This document shows positions 1 to 5,799 of a stretch of 5,935 bases of DNA, piece after piece (within the stretch, counting starts at the first letter, position 1; each line of letters starts with the position of its first letter). The translations under genes and the position numbers were made by a program. The notes beneath the pieces were generated by a model. That model saw only the letters and a program-made list of their open reading frames with translations, did not search any database and had not been told where the DNA came from. This DNA is from Bradyrhizobium sp. (GTDB taxonomy: Bacteria > Pseudomonadota > Alphaproteobacteria > Rhizobiales > Xanthobacteraceae): assembly GCA_028290165.1 (NCBI GenBank), contig JAQGKJ010000564.1, forward strand, positions 1 to 5,935, read 5' to 3'.

Positions 1-59
1 TGGCTTGCGGCGGGACCAACCTGCGCGGCATCGAGCATCTCGGCCGAGGTTGTGTGGAA

Positions 60-118
60 TGGCCAGTCACAGTGGCCAGGGCAACGAGTCCCGCATCGCC
101 AATGGGCTAGTTTAGCCC
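60..118 (-). terminator. Two small hairpins at the 3' end of the terC-like gene
   Basis: On the minus strand the stop codon of the TerC-like gene lies inside a perfect 6-bp hairpin (GGGCTA, loop of 3, TAGCCC; positions 104-118). About 25 nt further downstream comes a second one (TGGCCA, 7-nt loop, TGGCCA; 60-78). Neither is followed by a T-run, so they are not classical intrinsic terminators. They could mark the transcript end or protect the 3' end. Weak call. Confidence 0.25.
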
Positions 119-778
119 GGCGACCGCGCTGACGACCGGCCTTAGTTCCTCGGCCCCTCGAATCACCATTCCGAGTGCGACGTAGAGGATCACCCCCAGA
201 CCGAGGTAGGAGATCCAGCGGTATTTATGCAGCAGCCCGGCAATAAATCTCGCTGCGACGCCCATCAGGAGGATCGACAGGCTGAGGCCAAAAATGAGCA
301 CAGCCGGATGCTCTCGTGCGGCGCCCGCTACGGCCAGCACGTTGTCGAGCGACATCGAGAGGTCGGCGATGATGATCTGTCCTGCTGCCTGAGCCAGCGT
401 CTTGCGGGGGGCGTGGCCGGCGACGGTGCCATCAGCGTTGATATCAAGTCCGCTCAAGGCCTCGACAGCCTCTCCCTCCTGTTGGCTGGCGGTCGCGCGA
501 AGCTCACGCCACATCTTCCAGCACACCCACAGCAACAGAACGCCGCCCGCGAACAGCAGGCCGACAAGTTTCAGGAGTTGCGTGGTAATTCCGGCAAACA
601 TAACGAGCAGGGCAGTGGCGCCCGCCATGCCGAACAAAATCGCCCGCGTGCGTTGGTGCTCCGGCAATCCAGCCGCGGCCATGCCGACGACGATGGCGTT
701 GTCACCGGCCAGAGCCAGGTCGATCATCACGACCTGGAAAAGCGCAGCAATCGCCTCGGGCGAAAATAACTCCATCAT
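107..778 (-). CDS. TerC/YjbE-family integral membrane protein, probable metal (Mn) exporter
   Basis: A 223-residue polytopic inner-membrane protein of the TerC superfamily, closest in layout to the YjbE subfamily. It shows the two family signatures: an acidic Asp-Asn motif in the first membrane helix (DLALAGDNA, D20 and D26-N27) and a matching one in the second half (ADLSMSLDNV, D139 and D145-N146). About seven hydrophobic segments lie near residues 8-35, 45-68, 70-90, 131-152, 158-181 and 187-207. A hydrophilic loop at about 91-130 separates the halves. TerC relatives such as Alx, YkoY and YceF are linked to manganese export; applying that here is inference. A longer frame reaches a TTG at 811, but the ATG at 778 has a good Shine-Dalgarno AGGAAG 7 nt upstream, and the family's usual start (M-E-L-F-S-P-E) is right there. 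A second ATG follows directly at 775. It is the last gene of the minus-strand row. The loop carries a DxNxDG sequence (see findings). Confidence 0.88.
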   Translation of the reverse strand: MMELFSPEAIAALFQVVMIDLALAGDNAIVVGMAAAGLPEHQRTRAILFGMAGATALLVMFAGITTQLLKLVGLLFAGGVLLLWVCWKMWRELRATASQQEGEAVEALSGLDINADGTVAGHAPRKTLAQAAGQIIIADLSMSLDNVLAVAGAAREHPAVLIFGLSLSILLMGVAARFIAGLLHKYRWISYLGLGVILYVALGMVIRGAEELRPVVSAVAGLN

Positions 779-785
779 CAGACGG

Positions 786-791
786 CTTCCT
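786..791 (-). promoter_or_regulatory. Ribosome binding site that decides the terC-like start
   Basis: AGGAAG on the minus strand, 7 nt before the ATG at 778. It favours that start over the upstream in-frame TTG at 811, which has no purine-rich element in front of it. Confidence 0.65.
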
Positions 792-842
792 GCTGTGGCG
801 GACTTCAACAATCCGTATTTCTGGAAATGCGGCGGCGCAGAC

Positions 843-860
843 CTCGTCTGGGATGACGAG
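843..860 (-). other. Hairpin in the leader of the terC-like gene
   Basis: CTCGTC, a 6-nt loop and GACGAG form a perfect 6-bp stem in the 154-nt gap between the small membrane-protein gene and the terC-like gene. Some YjbE-family genes are controlled by the manganese-sensing yybP-ykoY riboswitch. I looked for its conserved purine-rich loops in this leader and did not see them, so this is reported only as a hairpin of unknown meaning. Confidence 0.2.
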
Positions 861-932
861 CGGCGGGGCCCGCGCTGCCAGGCTGCTCATCACATTTGTC
901 GTTCTGTGAGTGATCGCCCCGGCGTTTGTGCT

Positions 933-1280
933 TCAAGGGACCATCGAAAGATTGTCGAACCAGTCGAGCAAATGCCTGGGTTTGCTCATCACCCCAGCGA
1001 CGATCCAGATGAATGTGAACGTGTAAGCGATATTCCAGATCGTCACACCCTGGGCCTCACGGCTCGCTCTTGTGAAAATTGCATAGAGGGCGGCACCGCA
1101 CGCAATCACGAACGACAGGATGCTGAGAACGGGCGGCACCAGCGGCAGGGGAATCAAGAGGAGAAGCACCAAAGCCGGCGCTGTGGCGATCGCGATCAGG
1201 CCGACTGTCGCGAGGCGACGAAAGGGGCCTTCGATAACGAACTTGCGTTCAGAGCCATATTCCATTCCACCGAGAGCCAT
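933..1280 (-). CDS. Small membrane protein of unknown function
   Basis: A 115-residue protein I cannot assign to a named family. It has a short charged N-terminus (MALGGMEYGSERKFVIEGPFRR) and then three strongly hydrophobic segments, near residues 25-47, 50-69 and 79-97. It ends in a soluble tail with aromatic and charged residues (KPRHLLDWFDNLSMVP). This suggests a small inner-membrane protein, perhaps a partner or accessory subunit. The ATG at 1280 is chosen because GGAG stands 7 nt upstream. An in-frame ATG at 1265 also has a purine stretch before it, and a longer frame to 1319 has no such support. It lies 152 nt downstream of the response regulator gene, on the same strand. The gap holds a tandem repeat that could be a regulator binding site, so it may be a target of that two-component system. 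That link is inference. Confidence 0.75.
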   Translation of the reverse strand: MALGGMEYGSERKFVIEGPFRRLATVGLIAIATAPALVLLLLIPLPLVPPVLSILSFVIACGAALYAIFTRASREAQGVTIWNIAYTFTFIWIVAGVMSKPRHLLDWFDNLSMVP

Positions 1281-1287
1281 TGAAACG

Positions 1288-1291
1288 CTCC
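1288..1291 (-). promoter_or_regulatory. Ribosome binding site of the small membrane-protein gene
   Basis: GGAG on the minus strand, 7 nt before the ATG at 1280. It supports that start over the upstream in-frame extension to 1319. Confidence 0.55.
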
Positions 1292-1347
1292 ATTGCCGGC
1301 GCGCGCGATCGCGCGCCACATCGCAGGACGCAGGCTCCGTCGAGGGC

Positions 1348-1381
1348 GGCGCGCCTCCTGTCCCTTCAGGATAGGAGCGCC
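1348..1381 (-). other. Imperfect hairpin between regulator and small membrane-protein genes
   Basis: GGCGC at 1348-1352 pairs with GCGCC at 1377-1381, and the inner TCCT pairs with AGGA after a 3-nt bulge. There is no T-run on either side, so it is not a standard intrinsic terminator. It could attenuate read-through from the regulator gene or be part of the next gene's leader. A 16-bp perfect palindrome, GCGCGCGATCGCGCGC (1301-1316), lies further along in the same leader. Confidence 0.25.
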
Positions 1382-1408
1382 ACTCGATATGGGTATCCGT
1401 ATTGATCG

Positions 1409-1436
1409 GGTGGTATTTCTACAGGGGTAATTCTAC
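1409..1436 (-). promoter_or_regulatory. Tandem 14-bp direct repeat, candidate response-regulator operator
   Basis: On the minus strand GTAGAATTACCCCT (1436-1423) is followed without a gap by GTAGAAATACCACC (1422-1409). They match at 11 of 14 positions, with GTAGAA and TACC conserved. The repeat begins at the stop codon of the regulator gene and lies about 130 nt upstream of the small membrane-protein gene. A weak -10-like TATCCT (1373-1368) with no good -35 would put a start near 1361 and the repeat centred about 60 bp upstream of it. That is a usual place for an activator of a promoter lacking a -35. Binding by the adjacent FixJ-type regulator is inference. Confidence 0.4.
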
Positions 1437-2047
1437 GGTGCTATCCGCCCGAGGCGGATTGCCTGCCGCACCAATCCGGCAATGCTCTCGGCCTGCATCT
1501 TCTCCATGACCTCGGCACGATAGCTCTCCACCGTGCGAACGCTGATGTTAAGCTTGGCCGCGATGGCATGGCTGGTGAATTCCCCCGCTACCAGATCGAA
1601 GATTTCGATTTGGCGCGGCGTCAGCCGGGCAAATCGAGCGTCGAGTACGCTTTGCGATTTTTGCAAATCCTGTTGTTCGACACTCTGGGCGAGCGCGCGA
1701 TTGATCGCTGCAACCAGTTTCGTGTCGTCGACCGGTTTTTCGATAAAGTCCTGTGCTCCCGCCTTGATTGCCGCCACCGCCATCGGCACATCGGCGTGAC
1801 CTGAGATCAGGACAATAGGCATTGCGATGCCGCGTCGGGAGAGCTCCCGCACCAACCCTATGCCGTCAGTGCCGGGCATCCTCACATCGGCGACGATGCA
1901 ACCATGCTCCCGCTTGTCGACCACGGCTAAAAACGTGTCGGCCGACTCGTAGGCCTTCACCGAATATCCCAATACGCTGAGCATCTCGCGCAATGCGTCT
2001 CGAACGGATGCATGATCGTCAATAAGAAAGATTGTCGGAGCGGACAC
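1433..2047 (-). CDS. FixJ/LuxR-family response regulator
   Basis: A 204-residue DNA-binding response regulator. The receiver domain (about residues 4-118) has all key residues: acidic pair D10-D11, phosphoacceptor D54 in ADVRMPG, S82 at the switch position in LISGHAD, and K104 in EKP. A linker leads to a LuxR/FixJ-type helix-turn-helix at about 142-198, starting LTPRQIEIFDLVAGE and containing the recognition region ISVRTVESYRAEVMEKM. Length and order fit FixJ-type regulators. It would be phosphorylated by the kinase encoded just upstream and then activate transcription. The start is GTG at 2047, only 2 nt after the kinase stop codon. With no strong Shine-Dalgarno there, translational coupling to the kinase is likely. 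The receiver begins normally from this start. Its targets cannot be read from the window, but the repeat at 1409-1436 is a candidate site. It could be an orthologue of a named rhizobial regulator, but I cannot tell which, so no symbol is given. Confidence 0.93.
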   Translation of the reverse strand: MSAPTIFLIDDHASVRDALREMLSVLGYSVKAYESADTFLAVVDKREHGCIVADVRMPGTDGIGLVRELSRRGIAMPIVLISGHADVPMAVAAIKAGAQDFIEKPVDDTKLVAAINRALAQSVEQQDLQKSQSVLDARFARLTPRQIEIFDLVAGEFTSHAIAAKLNISVRTVESYRAEVMEKMQAESIAGLVRQAIRLGRIAP

Positions 2048-2049
2048 GG

Positions 2050-3720
2050 TCAGCGATCCCGTGATCGATCGAGCGGAACCGAGAAGCGGAACTCGGTTGC
2101 TCCGGGTTTGCCGGAGTGCAGCCAGACACGCCCGCCATGCGCCTCCATGATGGAAGCGCAGATCGACAGGCCGAGTCCCAGGCCATCCTGCTTCGCCGTT
2201 GTGAGAGGATCGAACAGGCGACCTGCCAGTTCGTCGTCGATGCCGGGTCCATTGTCCGATACGCCGATCTCGATGCGCGGCGGCGCCGCGTGTCGACGCG
2301 CCACGACCTGAACGTGGCCATGCGATTGGCCCGCCCCAGCGATGGCATCGACGGCGTTGTGCACAAGATTAAGCACGACCTGCTCCAGTTGAACCCGATC
2401 ACCATACAAATCGGGCAAGTCGGCGGCCACGTCGAGATCGACGATAACATCCCTTGCGGAGGCCTCCGCATGCGCCAGGGTCAATGCCTCCTCGAGCATG
2501 TCACGCGTATTGATCGTGCTGACATGAGGATGCCCGCGGCGAATGAAATTCCGCATGCGCCGCACGATGTCGCCGGCGTGGTCGATGTGGGTCAGCATGA
2601 TGGATAGATTGTTGTCGGCTCGAGACAGATCGCTGCCGGGTGTGCGCAAAAGATGTTGCGCAGATCTCCCGAGCGCTCGGGCCGCCGTCATGGGTTGATT
2701 GATCTCGTGGGCGAGCGCCGACGCCATCCCGCTCACCAGGTTGACCCGCGCAACCTGGGCGGCTTCCGCCTGCCTTTCAGCAAGACGCGCCTGGGCGTCG
2801 CGAGCAATCCGATCGGAGTTCCTGCGTTCGCTGACGACCACACCAACGATGAGGCCCGTCACTGTCAGCACCAGCGCCAAAGTCTGGAATTCGGTGAATT
2901 CGTTTGCCTCGTATCCAGAGAAGTGCAGAAGCCCAATGAGGCTGAACTGAGTTACGGCAAGACTGAAGCAGGCGCCGTCGACGCCGTGGCGAACGGCGGC
3001 GATCACAACCGGCACGAACAGCAGGTAAAACAGCCTGAATCCCTGTGTCCCTTCGCTGCCTGTTATCAGCCATAGCGCGACACCGATGATGCAGAAATAC
3101 AGCGCACCTTCCGGAGCGAGCGAAAGCAGGCGGCGCGTTTCAGGCCGCCGCTGAACTCTGAACCGCAGCAGGAGCGGCGTTACCACAGCAATGCCGATCG
3201 TGTCACCGATGATGAGCGGCTGTGCGACCTGCACGACGTCGCGCATGTCAAACTGACCGACGCCGAGCAGGAACGCGCTCAGAAGAATCGTATCGAGTAC
3301 AGCGCCGGCAAGACCCGCAGCGAGCAGCGTCAGGACATCGCGAAGATGGGTCAGATCGGCATCGATGCGAAAGTATCGCTGCACCAGAGCGGCGACCGAT
3401 GTGTAGCTCAGCGCGGTGACTGCAGCCACCCCGATGTCGATCGGCCAGTCCACGTCGTTTTGCAGGACGAGAGTCTCGGCGACAACCATTCCCGCAAACA
3501 GGATCAATCCATTTATGGGTCCGCCACGGATCATCAGGGCGAAAGCCACTCCCAGACCTGGATCCCACGGCGTAATCGGCAAGCCCTTGTGGACGTGAAT
3601 GAAGCTCGCCCATTCGAGAACGATATAAGCCGCCAAATACAGGACGGCGACAGCCCATTTCGAAGCATGCTCCGATGAATGGAACTGCAACCATTCCCTT
3701 TGCAGCACTGGGGCGGGCAT
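2050..3720 (-). CDS. MASE1-type membrane sensor histidine kinase
   Basis: A 556-residue sensor kinase, partner of the adjacent FixJ-type regulator. The N-terminal half (about residues 20-297) is a multi-helix membrane region of roughly eight to ten segments. It resembles MASE1, with a WDPG motif near 52-55 and GDTIGIAVVTPLLLRF near 172-187. A short alanine-rich, probably coiled-coil linker (about 300-325) follows, with no PAS domain. The catalytic part has the H-box ALAHEINQPM with H338, N-box LVHNAVDAI (N455), G1 box SDNGPGID (D489), F-box LFDPLTTAK and G2 box GLGLGLSICASIMEAHGG, so it looks fully active. It would autophosphorylate H338 and pass the phosphate to D54 of the regulator. The signal is unknown, since MASE1 ligands are mostly undefined. 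The frame extends to a GTG at 3735, but the ATG at 3720 is preferred because a purine-rich AGAGAG stretch precedes it, though that site is weak. Confidence 0.92.
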   Translation of the reverse strand: MPAPVLQREWLQFHSSEHASKWAVAVLYLAAYIVLEWASFIHVHKGLPITPWDPGLGVAFALMIRGGPINGLILFAGMVVAETLVLQNDVDWPIDIGVAAVTALSYTSVAALVQRYFRIDADLTHLRDVLTLLAAGLAGAVLDTILLSAFLLGVGQFDMRDVVQVAQPLIIGDTIGIAVVTPLLLRFRVQRRPETRRLLSLAPEGALYFCIIGVALWLITGSEGTQGFRLFYLLFVPVVIAAVRHGVDGACFSLAVTQFSLIGLLHFSGYEANEFTEFQTLALVLTVTGLIVGVVVSERRNSDRIARDAQARLAERQAEAAQVARVNLVSGMASALAHEINQPMTAARALGRSAQHLLRTPGSDLSRADNNLSIMLTHIDHAGDIVRRMRNFIRRGHPHVSTINTRDMLEEALTLAHAEASARDVIVDLDVAADLPDLYGDRVQLEQVVLNLVHNAVDAIAGAGQSHGHVQVVARRHAAPPRIEIGVSDNGPGIDDELAGRLFDPLTTAKQDGLGLGLSICASIMEAHGGRVWLHSGKPGATEFRFSVPLDRSRDR

Positions 3721-3822
3721 GTCTCTCTCTGGCACCGGCTATCAACTCAGCGGTTGTTGAATTTGGCCGGGAAGTCGATTGAAAGCAATATTGACCGACC
3801 GTTGACACCCCAATTTCGTCAA

Positions 3823-3839
3823 TAGCCGCCTTGCGGCTA
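3823..3839. other. Hairpin between the divergent kinase gene and binding-protein remnant
   Basis: TAGCCGC, a 3-nt loop and GCGGCTA make a perfect 7-bp stem. It lies about 100 nt upstream of the kinase start, in the 200-odd nt between the kinase gene and the first pseudogene fragment. Beside it are TTGAC repeats (3791-3795, 3802-3806, and inverted at 3818-3822) that could belong to a kinase promoter or operator, but no convincing -10 accompanies them. Function unknown. Confidence 0.25.
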
Positions 3840-3937
3840 ATGCGCGCGATGTTTCCGGTTCAACTGCAAGAGCGGACTTTTAGGCCGATGGCTCCTCTCG
3901 TGATTTGCCCGACGAGGCTGAGCAAGAATCCGAAGCG

Positions 3938-4147
3938 CTGTGGAGCATGTATGGACCAGATTACAAGAGTATCTTTCGCCGCACCGCAGCCTACGTCGAC
4001 AAGATTCTCAACGGGGAGAAGCCTGCCGATCTGCCGGTCGAGTTGCCGACAAAATTCGAATTCTTCATCAACCTCAAGACCGCAAAAGCCCTAGGTATCG
4101 ACATTCAGCCAACGCTGCTCACCCGCGCCGACGAGGTGATTGAATAG
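3938..4147 (+). pseudogene. C-terminal remnant of a TrpX-like ABC substrate-binding protein
   Basis: The frame ending in TAG at 4147 encodes only the last 65-70 residues of a family whose members run to about 325. From YGPD to the end it aligns without gaps with the last 65 residues of the intact protein encoded at 4582-5568. By hand I count 37 identities of 65, including KPxDLPxExPT and INLKTAK. Nothing resembling the signal peptide or the first two thirds of the protein is visible upstream. The frame can be opened from a TTG at 3905, but no ribosome binding site precedes it. It is most likely a decayed paralog that lost its 5' portion. A short expressed protein is possible but unlikely. The 37/65 divergence suggests an old paralog rather than a recent duplication. 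Confidence 0.8.
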
Positions 4148-4203
4148 AGGGGTAAGTTCCGCTGTTGGCAGATACTGCTGCAAAAGTCGAAAATCGAACG
4201 GCG

Positions 4204-4260
4204 CTAAAAATCTCGCGAAAGTCGATTTTTAGACATCTCTATCGCTGCGAGGCTCGATAG
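4204..4260. repeat. Pair of adjacent inverted repeats
   Basis: CTAAAAATC and GATTTTTAG form a perfect 9-bp inverted repeat around an 11-nt loop (4204-4232). Six nt later CTATCG and CGATAG form a 6-bp repeat around a 10-nt loop (4239-4260). They lie about 60 nt downstream of the first pseudogene fragment. They could be a relic terminator or part of a degenerate intergenic repeat. Confidence 0.35.
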
Positions 4261-4501
4261 CGCCGCTACGAAGGTCCGTGGTCGTTTTTGAGTGAAGCGA
4301 TATGGTCCCTCACGTCGCTGCGCGCGAAACGCATTAGCGGTCCTAAAAAATTTCGTTCATCGGGCGGAAAAGACTTTTTCAACACTATTGGCACCTTGAG
4401 ACTTGCCAACTGTATCGAGCAATGTCCGCTTTCAAACCCGGAAGACGTTTGCTTAGGCTGAGTTTTCTCAGTTTGACCCATCTCGGACATCCACGAATGG
4501 A

Positions 4502-4534
4502 CTTCGGTCGCGAGCGATTTCGCGCATTCCGAAG
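4502..4534 (+). promoter_or_regulatory. Hairpin in the leader of the binding-protein gene
   Basis: CTTCGG (4502-4507) pairs with CCGAAG (4529-4534), and the inner CGCG (4509-4512) can pair with CGCG (4521-4524). It lies about 50 nt before the start codon. From memory, similar sequences precede related Bradyrhizobium binding-protein genes, which would suggest a conserved leader, but I could not check this. Operator or RNA structure; function unknown. Confidence 0.35.
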
Positions 4535-4571
4535 CAATAGCCTGCTAGGATTGCGACCGTGCGATCATTAC

Positions 4572-4575
4572 GGAG
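4572..4575 (+). promoter_or_regulatory. Ribosome binding site of the binding-protein gene
   Basis: GGAG ends 6 nt before the ATG at 4582. Together with the signal peptide that starts at this ATG, it fixes the start of the gene. Confidence 0.7.
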
Positions 4576-4581
4576 ACGCTT

Positions 4582-5568
4582 ATGAAAAGGCGTGATTTCC
4601 TCGCTCTTGTCGGCACCGCGGTGATGACGGCGCCCCGTGCGGGCGTCGCACAGACGCCAACCAAGGTCTATCGCCTCGCGCTCGTTAGCCCCGGTGGACC
4701 TTTACCTGAATCCGCCCCTTACGCGAAGCTTCTCCTCGGCGGACTTGCGCGACTTGGTTATACGCCTGGACAAAATCTAGCCCTCGAAGGACCTCGTGGG
4801 GCGGCTGGGCAGGCCGTCCAGCTTTCGCATTTGATGGAGGAATTGAAGGCAAGCAAGGTCGATGTCATCGTGGTCTTTGGCTATCCGACGGCAGTCGCGG
4901 CCAAGGCATCTGGTATTCCCACGGTTGTGGCGTTTGGCGCAGGCGATCCAGTTGCGACGGGCCTCGTTGTGAATCTTGCGCGACCGGAAGGTAACATAAC
5001 CGGCATCTCGGATGTGGCGACGACGCTCAGTACCAAGCGGCTGGGCTTGCTCAAGGAGTTGTTGCCGAAACTTCATCGCGTCGCGATGCTATGGAACAAG
5101 GACGACCTCGGAATGTCGCTGCGCTACGACGCGTCGGCGAAGGCGGCCGAGGCGATGGGAGTCGCTGTGCAAGCGGTTGGGGTGCGTGAACCGGACGATT
5201 TCAACGAGGCGTTCGCGGTGATGGATCGTGAGCCACCGGACGCTATTCTCATGGTTTCCGACTCACTCACCGTCCTCAATCGCAGACGTGTATTCGAATA
5301 TGCCGCCGCACACCGCCTGCCAGCGATTTACGAGTACGATCCGCTTGTTCGCGAGGGCGGTTTGATGTCCTATGGGCCAGATTTGCGAGAATCGTTCGAA
5401 CGTGCAGCCTCGATGGTTGATAGTATTCTCAAGGGCGCAAAGCCTTCTGATCTGCCGTTCGAGCAACCGACGCGCTACCTGTTTGTGATCAACCTGAAGA
5501 CTGCGAAATCGATTGGCCTCGAAATTCCACCAACAGTACTAGCGCTTGCCGACGACGTGGTCGAATGA
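4582..5568 (+). CDS. TrpX-like ABC transporter substrate-binding protein (ABC_sub_bind family)
   Basis: A 328-residue exported solute-binding protein of the ABC_sub_bind/TrpX-like family, often annotated as a putative tryptophan/tyrosine binding protein. The real ligand is unknown. The N-terminus ([24 protein letters not shown]) is a signal peptide with a twin-arginine-like KRRDFL and probable cleavage after AQ near residue 24. Family landmarks follow: an N-terminal lobe from about 28 ([11 protein letters not shown]), the stretch [23 protein letters not shown] at 121-143, [20 protein letters not shown] at 153-172, and the end signature GLMSYGPD...[11 protein letters not shown]...INLKTAK at 260-309. 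The length is normal and no break is seen. No permease or ATPase gene is nearby, so it is an orphan that must share a transporter encoded elsewhere or do another job. It lies between two C-terminal relics of the same family. Confidence 0.9.
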   Translation: MKRRDFLALVGTAVMTAPRAGVAQTPTKVYRLALVSPGGPLPESAPYAKLLLGGLARLGYTPGQNLALEGPRGAAGQAVQLSHLMEELKASKVDVIVVFGYPTAVAAKASGIPTVVAFGAGDPVATGLVVNLARPEGNITGISDVATTLSTKRLGLLKELLPKLHRVAMLWNKDDLGMSLRYDASAKAAEAMGVAVQAVGVREPDDFNEAFAVMDREPPDAILMVSDSLTVLNRRRVFEYAAAHRLPAIYEYDPLVREGGLMSYGPDLRESFERAASMVDSILKGAKPSDLPFEQPTRYLFVINLKTAKSIGLEIPPTVLALADDVVE

Positions 5569-5587
5569 GGCTTGGCACCTCCGCGAC

Positions 5588-5716
5588 GTCTACGTCGGCA
5601 GAATAATCAAGGGTGAAAAGCGGTCCGAACTGCCGGTCATGCAACCCACGAAATTCGAGTTGGTGATAAGCCTCAAAACCGCCAGGACCATTGGGCTGAC
5701 CATTCCGCCGGATTGA
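5588..5716 (+). pseudogene. Second C-terminal remnant of a TrpX-like binding protein
   Basis: Only 19 nt after the stop of the intact gene, in a different reading frame, the sequence reads [24 protein letters not shown] and on to [14 protein letters not shown], then TGA. This matches the region of residues 279-318 of the intact protein without gaps. It lacks everything upstream, and also the last ten or so residues that normally follow IPP. With no start codon or ribosome binding site in a sensible place, this is a gene fragment left by deletion, not a short gene. Its sequence ([16 protein letters not shown]) differs from the neighbouring copy, so it came from another paralog rather than a recent local duplication. 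Confidence 0.8.
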
Positions 5717-5799
5717 GCCGTAGGCGTAATCCGCCACCCCGACGGGCGTAACCGACTTGCGCACAAAGCGGAATTTGTTGAGGCGCTTCAATCTGATTT

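Larger units (their letters stand above)
4148..4581. other. Gene-free stretch with degenerate repeats, leader of the binding-protein gene
   Basis: I see no convincing gene in these 434 nt. The sequence is visibly richer in A+T than its surroundings and holds several inverted repeats: 4204-4232, 4239-4260, 4458-4471 and 4502-4534. A minus-strand frame at 4266-4490 starts MSEMGQTEKTQ. From memory this resembles spurious frames annotated in degenerate Bradyrhizobium intergenic repeats, so I treat it as repeat sequence. The distal 80 or so nt belong to the leader of the downstream binding-protein gene. Confidence 0.5.

Noticed and set aside
1..106. Possible 3' end of a plus-strand gene entering from the left edge
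   Set aside because: Two plus frames are open to about position 111-115, but the translated sequence shows no recognisable protein feature and is too short to judge.
702..893. 63-codon minus-strand frame overlapping the start of the TerC-like gene
   Set aside because: GTG start without a ribosome binding site, no recognisable family, and it overlaps a well-supported gene in another frame.
779..932. Manganese (yybP-ykoY) riboswitch upstream of the TerC-like gene
   Set aside because: Expected for some YjbE-family genes, but I could not find the conserved loop sequences in this leader. A covariance-model scan would settle it.
402..1283. Long plus-strand frame of 293 codons opposite the TerC-like and small membrane-protein genes
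   Set aside because: It is antisense to two genes with good family or membrane features and ribosome binding sites, and its product is a low-complexity, Arg/His-rich sequence typical of GC-rich shadows.
2116..3678. Several plus-strand frames opposite the kinase gene
   Set aside because: They are complementary shadows of a kinase with all catalytic boxes intact.
3736..3830. Sigma-70 promoter for the kinase gene built on TTGACG (3822-3817, minus strand)
   Set aside because: No acceptable -10 hexamer at 16-18 nt spacing.
4164..4410. GTTGGCA (4164-4170) and TGCCAAC (4404-4410) as terminal inverted repeats of a small element
   Set aside because: Seven bases about 230 nt apart can easily occur by chance, and no flanking target duplication is visible.
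4266..4490. 74-codon minus-strand frame starting MSEMGQTEKTQ
   Set aside because: No ribosome binding site or domain seen; resembles spurious frames in degenerate intergenic repeats.
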